NCBI RefSeq assembly: GCF_015163655.1 | Contig: NZ_JADEUF010000014.1 | Coordinates: 1-49,619, forward strand | DNA: 49,619 bases | Origin: Xenorhabdus griffiniae | GTDB taxonomy: Bacteria > Pseudomonadota > Gammaproteobacteria > Enterobacterales > Enterobacteriaceae | Direction of reading: 5' to 3' | In this document: piece by piece, positions 45,336 to 49,619 of the stretch | How the letters are laid out: each line of letters begins with the position of its first letter | How positions within the stretch are numbered: position 1 is the stretch's first letter | Program-made: the position numbers and the translations under genes | The notes under the pieces: model-generated | Database searches by the model: none | Told to the model about the DNA's origin: nothing | What the model saw: only the letters and a program-made list of their open reading frames with translations

Positions 45336-46046
45336 TTGCAAAAAAAAATAAGAGGGGGAAATAAACCCCTTTTGTTGATTCTACAGGGGCTGTTAGCATT
45401 AGGGTTCATCTCTTTGCTCAGCGCCTGTTCGATTCAGCCAACAACCCCGCTTTTCAGCGCCAGTGGTTTTGTGACCGATAACGGCGTGATCCGTTTATGG
45501 CGTTTAAACGATCAAGACAGTAAGCCTCAGGTTATCATGAGTGTTTACAGCCCCTACCACAATAAAGCTCCCCATAATAAAGATACGATTGTGACTTTCT
45601 ACGAATATCGTCATGGCAGCTTCTGGCAAATTCGTCGCAATGTGTTTGATAATCCACCCATTGTAGAGACATTACGTATTGCTCAGGATAATTCTGTCAT
45701 TTTCAAGCTACGGCAATTACAAAAACGCAATGAACCGTTGTCCGATGATGATGTGGCTCGTCTGAAATTTGACGCTAAGCAGATAGAAAAAGTCAGTGAC
45801 GCTTTAATTGCCGATAAGGTTAAGTTGCTGCAAGGGCATTGGCAGAATGGACGAGTGACCACCTGCTTAGGAAAACAATTATTCATTGAATTTGGGCCTC
45901 ATGCGCAAAAATGGCTCGAAGAAAGGCAAAGCAATAGCTCCGGTTTACTGACTATTGCATGGTTGGATTCGCCTGAAGGTAAAAAGCTATTGTTGGTCGC
46001 CAATGATGATTTTTGTCGTTGGGAACCGACGAAAGATAAGCTGTAA
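45336..46046 (+). CDS. yjaH: DUF1481 lipoprotein YjaH
   Basis: 236 residues from TTG 45336. A hydrophobic signal segment ends in the lipobox LLSAC, with C31 the likely lipidated residue, so the protein is probably membrane-anchored in the periplasm. The rest is the DUF1481 domain (about 40-230). The start is uncertain: TTG 45336 lacks a good ribosome-binding site, and TTG 45372 or 45375, after GAGGGGG, would still leave a complete signal peptide. Function is unknown. It follows hupA, as in E. coli. Confidence 0.8.
   Translation: MQKKIRGGNKPLLLILQGLLALGFISLLSACSIQPTTPLFSASGFVTDNGVIRLWRLNDQDSKPQVIMSVYSPYHNKAPHNKDTIVTFYEYRHGSFWQIRRNVFDNPPIVETLRIAQDNSVIFKLRQLQKRNEPLSDDDVARLKFDAKQIEKVSDALIADKVKLLQGHWQNGRVTTCLGKQLFIEFGPHAQKWLEERQSNSSGLLTIAWLDSPEGKKLLLVANDDFCRWEPTKDKL
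45351..45374 (+). terminator. Weak terminator after hupA
   Basis: AGAGGGGG (45351-45358) can pair with CCCCTTTT (45366-45373), including two G-U pairs, across an eight-base loop. The T tract is part of the stem. It lies within the proposed 5' end of yjaH and could limit read-through from the abundant hupA message. Confidence 0.4.
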
Positions 46047-46066
46047 TTCTGTTATTTTCGTCGGTT
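46024..46066. other. Inverted repeat across the yjaH stop
   Basis: AACCGACGAAA (46024-46034) and TTTCGTCGGTT (46056-46066) are perfect 11-base complements around a 21-base loop that contains the yjaH stop. It lies between convergent yjaH and purD, so it may act as a bidirectional terminator or mRNA end-protecting structure. Confidence 0.5.
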
Positions 46067-46075
46067 GAGGTTGAG

Positions 46076-47371
46076 CTATTTCAAACGGGCAATGGCTCGG
46101 TAGCCAATATCTTTACGATAAAAGCACCCTTCCCAGTCGATTTGTCCGGCTCTCAGATAGGCTTTTTTCTGGGCCTCTGCGATATCGCAACCTAAGGCAG
46201 TAACACATAAGACACGCCCGCCAGCGGTGATAATATTTTCATCTTTAAGGGCTGTCCCAGCGTGGAAGACTTTTTCATTGGTGTCAGATTCATCGGCATC
46301 AGACTTCTCTAACCCACTGATAACGTCACCTTTGGTATAACTGGCCGGATAACCGCCCGCCGCCAGTACAACGCCCAAAGCAGGACGATCGTCCCATTCA
46401 GAGGTTTTTTCACCTAACTGACCTTTAGCTCCGGCAAGACACAGTTCGACCAAATCAGAACGTAGACGCATCATGATAGGTTGGGTTTCGGGATCACCAA
46501 ATCGACAGTTAAATTCGATCACTTTCGGTTCACCTTGGTTATCAATCATCAATCCCGCATACAGAAATCCAACGTAGGTATGGCCTTCAGCCGCCATTCC
46601 TTCCACTGTAGGGTAAATGATTTTTTCCATCACTCGCTGGTGGATTTCATCTGTGACTACCGGAGCGGGGGAGTAAGCCCCCATTCCGCCGGTATTTGGC
46701 CCTGTATCACCGTCACCTACGCGCTTGTGATCTTGACTGGTTGCCATCGGAACCACGTTTTTGCCATCCACCATAACAATAAAACTGGCTTCTTCTCCTG
46801 CCAGAAATTCTTCAATGACAATACGATGCCCGGCATTGCCAAATGCATTACCTGCCAGCATATCTTTGATCGCGTTTTGTGCTTCTTCCAGAGTTGTAGC
46901 AACGACTACACCTTTACCGGCAGCTAAACCATCGGCTTTGATAACGATTGGCGCGCCTACCTTTTCCAGATAAGCCAGTGCGGGTTCAATTTCTGTGAAA
47001 TTTTGGTAGGCCGCTGTAGGTATATGATGGCGGGCAAGAAAATCTTTGGTAAAGGCTTTGGAACCTTCCAATTGCGCAGCCGCTTTTGTCGGGCCGAAAA
47101 TAGTCAGCCCTGCCTGTTGGAAAGCATCAACTACACCGATAACCAGTGGCGCTTCCGGCCCCACAATGGTTAGGCCAATATCATTATCTTGGGCAAATGC
47201 CAGTAACCCTTCAATATCTGTCGCGGCAATGTCCACATTTTCTAAATTAGCTTCCAACGCAGTACCTGCGTTACCTGGTGCGACATACACCTTGTTTGCC
47301 AGAGGCGATTGTGCTGCTTTCCAGGCTAATGCATGTTCTCTTCCGCCACCGCCAATAACTAATATGTTCAT
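46076..47371 (-). CDS. purD: Phosphoribosylamine-glycine ligase PurD
   Basis: 431 residues. An ATP-grasp enzyme of purine synthesis that joins glycine to phosphoribosylamine. The start MNILVIGGGGREHALAWK and segments GSKAFTKDFLARH, IKADGLAAGKGVVVA and EFNCRFGDPETQ are diagnostic. It follows purH by 30 bases in a purHD operon. E. coli has the zra genes between yjaH and purD; they are absent here. Confidence 0.97.
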   Translation of the reverse strand: MNILVIGGGGREHALAWKAAQSPLANKVYVAPGNAGTALEANLENVDIAATDIEGLLAFAQDNDIGLTIVGPEAPLVIGVVDAFQQAGLTIFGPTKAAAQLEGSKAFTKDFLARHHIPTAAYQNFTEIEPALAYLEKVGAPIVIKADGLAAGKGVVVATTLEEAQNAIKDMLAGNAFGNAGHRIVIEEFLAGEEASFIVMVDGKNVVPMATSQDHKRVGDGDTGPNTGGMGAYSPAPVVTDEIHQRVMEKIIYPTVEGMAAEGHTYVGFLYAGLMIDNQGEPKVIEFNCRFGDPETQPIMMRLRSDLVELCLAGAKGQLGEKTSEWDDRPALGVVLAAGGYPASYTKGDVISGLEKSDADESDTNEKVFHAGTALKDENIITAGGRVLCVTALGCDIAEAQKKAYLRAGQIDWEGCFYRKDIGYRAIARLK

Positions 47372-47401
47372 CTGGAGCTCCTATTAATAAGACATAAGTT
47401 G

Positions 47402-48991
47402 TTAATGGCGAAAATGGCGCATGCCAGTGAAAATCATGGCGATGCCGTGTTCATTGGCAGCGGCAATCACCTCATCATCACGAATGGAGCCACCAGGTTG
47501 GATAATACAGCTCACACCCACAGCGGCTGCGGCATCAATACCATCACGGAATGGAAAAAATGCATCTGAAGCCATGGCACAGCCCTGAACTTCCAATCCT
47601 TCATCTGCTGCCTTAATACCGGCGATTTTGGCAGAATAAACACGGCTCATTTGTCCGGCTCCAATACCAACGGTCATATTATCCTTGGCATAAACAATCG
47701 CATTGGATTTGACGAACTTAGCAACTTTCCAGCAAAACAGAGCATCCTGCATTTCTTGTTCCGTTGGCTGACGTTGGGAGACAACAACCAGATCATCGTT
47801 TGTCACCATACCTAAATCGCGATCTTGGACCAGTAAACCGCCGTTGACACGTTTGAAATCCAAGCCGGCAACCGGAGAATACCATTCACCACACGCCAAA
47901 ACGCGGACATTTTGTTTTGTTGCCAGAATTGGCAGTGCTGCTTCACTAACAGAAGGCGCAATGATGACCTCAACAAATTGACGTTCAATAATGGCCTGAG
48001 CGGTGTTGATATCGAGTTCACGGTTAAAGGCAATAATGCCACCGAATGCGGAAGTAGGATCGGTTTTAAAGGCGCGATCGTAGGCGGTATGGATATCAGA
48101 ACCAATCGCAACGCCACAAGGATTGGCATGTTTGACAATGACACAAGCTGGTTCGGAAAAGCTTTTTACACATTCCAGTGCGGCATCGGTATCGGCGATA
48201 TTGTTATAAGAAAGTGCTTTACCTTGTAACTGGGTTGCCGTAGCAATTGAAGCTTCTGCGATTTGGTCTTCTATATAGAAAGCGGCATCTTGGTGGCTGT
48301 TTTCACCATAACGCATATCCTGCTTTTTAATGAAGTTGAGATTCAGCGTGCGGGGGAAGCGTCCTGATGGCTGATCAGTTTCGCCATAATACGGCGGAAC
48401 CAATTTGCCAAAATAATTGGCAATCATGCTGTCATAAGCGGCGGTATGTTCAAACGCCTTGATGGCTAGATTAAAGCGAGTGGAGTGTGTCAGTGAATTT
48501 TGATTGTTGTCCATCTCCTCAATAATTTTGTCGTAATCCTGGCTATTGACAACAATCGCCACATCTTTGTGGTTTTTAGCCGCGGAGCGAACCATTGTTG
48601 GGCCGCCAATATCAATATTCTCTACTGCGTCTTCCAGAGAGCAATCGGGTTTCGCTACGGTTTGGGCAAAGGGATAAAGGTTAACAACCACCATATCAAT
48701 CTGTGAAATCTGGTGTTGTCCCATCACTTCATCATCCAATCCACGCCGACCCAAAATGCCGCCATGAATTTTAGGATGGAGTGTTTTAACACGCCCATCC
48801 ATCATTTCGGGGAAGCCTGTATAGTCAGAAACCTCGGTGACATTCAATCCTGCTTCGGCCAGCAGACGAGCAGTGCCTCCCGTTGAAAGCAGTTCGACAC
48901 TGCGATTGGATAAGGCTTTGGCAAATTCAACAACCCCCGCTTTGTCAGAAACACTTAGCAGGGCACGGCGGATTGGACGAAGCTGTTGCAT
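47402..48991 (-). CDS. purH: Bifunctional AICAR transformylase/IMP cyclohydrolase PurH
   Basis: 529 residues from ATG 48991, exactly the E. coli length. The frame is open 30 codons further upstream, but that part is not family sequence. The N-terminal cyclohydrolase domain (about 1-200) has [11 protein letters not shown] and [11 protein letters not shown]. The C-terminal transformylase domain has [15 protein letters not shown] with its catalytic lysine and histidine. It carries out the last two steps to IMP. AAGGGA precedes the ATG. Controlled by an upstream PurR box. Confidence 0.97.
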   Translation of the reverse strand: MQQLRPIRRALLSVSDKAGVVEFAKALSNRSVELLSTGGTARLLAEAGLNVTEVSDYTGFPEMMDGRVKTLHPKIHGGILGRRGLDDEVMGQHQISQIDMVVVNLYPFAQTVAKPDCSLEDAVENIDIGGPTMVRSAAKNHKDVAIVVNSQDYDKIIEEMDNNQNSLTHSTRFNLAIKAFEHTAAYDSMIANYFGKLVPPYYGETDQPSGRFPRTLNLNFIKKQDMRYGENSHQDAAFYIEDQIAEASIATATQLQGKALSYNNIADTDAALECVKSFSEPACVIVKHANPCGVAIGSDIHTAYDRAFKTDPTSAFGGIIAFNRELDINTAQAIIERQFVEVIIAPSVSEAALPILATKQNVRVLACGEWYSPVAGLDFKRVNGGLLVQDRDLGMVTNDDLVVVSQRQPTEQEMQDALFCWKVAKFVKSNAIVYAKDNMTVGIGAGQMSRVYSAKIAGIKAADEGLEVQGCAMASDAFFPFRDGIDAAAAVGVSCIIQPGGSIRDDEVIAAANEHGIAMIFTGMRHFRH

Positions 48992-49125
48992 TGGTGTGAT
49001 CCCTTGAATTTCATAAAACAAGAATGTGCTATTGGGGAAAATCCACTGATTGAGAGAAAAAAATGGTTTCTGCAATAACATTTCAAAACAATCTGAAAAA
49101 ACACTTGGTGATTTTTCCTTCGCAG

Positions 49126-49147
49126 ATTGTAACGAAAACGTTTGCGT
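49126..49147 (-). promoter_or_regulatory. purHD promoter with PurR operator
   Basis: ACGAAAACGTTTGCGT (49132-49147) matches the PurR operator ACGCAAACGTTTGCGT at 15 of 16 positions. Immediately downstream on the minus strand lies TACAAT (49126-49131), a good -10 box, so bound PurR would cover the promoter. Confidence 0.85.
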
Positions 49148-49240
49148 GATGCTCGATAAATTTTATCAAAATATCACTTTGTGGATAAATCTGTGCATAT
49201 TTAGGTATAAGGCGGTGTTTTGCTGTGTAATTCATCAAAC

Positions 49241-49291
49241 GATAATTATTTCAAAAAAAACTATTGCCAGCGCCGAAAAACTCCCTATAAT
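49241..49291 (+). promoter_or_regulatory. rrn P1 promoter with UP element
   Basis: An A/T-rich UP element (49241-49261), TTGCCA (49264-49269), a 16-base spacer and TATAAT (49286-49291) are followed by GCGCCACCACTGACC. This closely copies E. coli rrnB P1. The GC-rich discriminator after the -10 is typical of ppGpp/DksA-controlled rRNA promoters. Fis sites could lie upstream but were not assigned. Confidence 0.9.
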
Positions 49292-49362
49292 GCGCCACCA
49301 CTGACCGACGCTGAGCTGAAACACGCCGCGAAGGCCGGTGAGAGAAAAGGGAAAATAATCAC

Positions 49363-49390
49363 TTGACTCTCAAGGCGAAAAGCGTAAGAT
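49363..49390 (+). promoter_or_regulatory. rrn P2 promoter
   Basis: TTGACT (49363-49368), a 16-base spacer and TAAGAT (49385-49390), about 100 bases after P1, match the arrangement of enterobacterial rRNA operons. Confidence 0.85.
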
Positions 49391-49430
49391 ACGCAGCCTC
49401 GCAACCCGGAAGTGACTTCCGGTTGCCAAC

Positions 49431-49469
49431 GCTCTTTAACAAGTTAATCAGACAATCTGTGTGGGCACT
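49431..49469 (+). promoter_or_regulatory. rrn leader antitermination region (boxA, boxC)
   Basis: GCTCTTTAACAA (from 49431) is boxA, the NusB/S10 loading site. GTGTGGGCACTCG (about 49457-49469) is boxC. They allow rRNA transcription to escape Rho. Confidence 0.8.
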
Positions 49470-49579
49470 CGCAAGAGACTATCGAATCGCCGCAAGGCAA
49501 AAAGATTCAAGTCTTAAAGAGTGACTAAGCAGTTAATTCATTACGAACTAACAGTGAAATTCTTTGAGCATCAAACTTT

Positions 49580-49619
49580 TAATTGAAGAGTTTGATCATG
49601 GCTCAGATTGAACGCTGGC
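49580..49619 (+). rRNA. rrs: 16S ribosomal RNA, first ~40 bases (partial)
   Basis: AATTGAAGAGTTTGATCATG followed by GCTCAGATTGAACGCTGGC is the universal enterobacterial 16S start, and the window ends inside it. The 5' end is placed by comparison with E. coli and may be off by a base or two. Confidence 0.97.

Noticed and set aside
48992-49081. A 30-codon N-terminal extension of purH.
   Set aside because: ATG 48991 gives exactly 529 residues and the conserved [19 protein letters not shown] start; the extension is leader DNA.

Overview
The window is a chromosomal segment of an enterobacterium (Enterobacterales). It encodes close homologues of Escherichia coli housekeeping proteins in nearly the E. 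coli order (tufB-secE-nusG-rplKAJL-rpoBC ... thiCEFSGH, nudC-hemE-nfi-yjaG-hupA-yjaH, purHD, rrn). Base composition is only moderately GC, intergenic DNA is AT-rich, and short palindromic intergenic repeats are present. Together these suggest Morganellaceae, most likely Xenorhabdus or Photorhabdus. The genus is an inference from gene order, composition and repeat type, not from a database search.

Layout. 1-12947: end of tuf, then secE-nusG, rplKA, rplJL-rpoBC with their usual controls (rplK promoter, L1 operator, L10 leader, rplL-rpoB attenuator, rpoC terminator). 13038-14789: two accessory genes, a PgaB-like exported polysaccharide deacetylase with two SH3-like domains and a small membrane protein. 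14911-30317: the complete maltodextrin regulon in one block, namely malK-lamB-malM (minus) diverging from malEFG (plus), then malPQ (minus) diverging from malT (plus), with recognisable MalT and CRP sites. 30554-35406: a five-gene accessory cluster of class III aminotransferase, zinc medium-chain dehydrogenase, HAD sugar phosphatase, MFS transporter and DUF1349 protein. 35603-41154: thiC-thiE-thiF-thiS-thiG-thiH (minus) behind a TPP riboswitch. 41585-46046: nudC, hemE, nfi, yjaG, hupA, yjaH (plus). 47402-48991 and 46076-47371: purH-purD (minus) behind a PurR box. From about 49260: rrn promoters P1 and P2, boxA and the first 40 bases of a 16S rRNA gene.

How the genes work together. LamB, MalE, MalFGK and MalQ/MalP take up and break down maltodextrins under MalT and CRP. 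The thi operon makes the thiazole and pyrimidine halves of thiamine and joins them.

The most interesting block is the five-gene cluster after malT. Its aminotransferase, phosphatase and zinc dehydrogenase combination matches the enzyme logic of the gabT1-yktC1-gutB1 pathway, which starts azasugar (nojirimycin-type) synthesis in Bacillus. Here a HAD enzyme would stand in for the inositol-monophosphatase-type phosphatase, and a transporter and a probable carbohydrate-binding protein are added. That function is a hypothesis.

Other points of interest are a 15-bp tandem repeat that lengthens ThiS, a palindromic repeat inserted inside the malG/malQ terminator stem, and the absence of rsd from its usual place between thiC and nudC.
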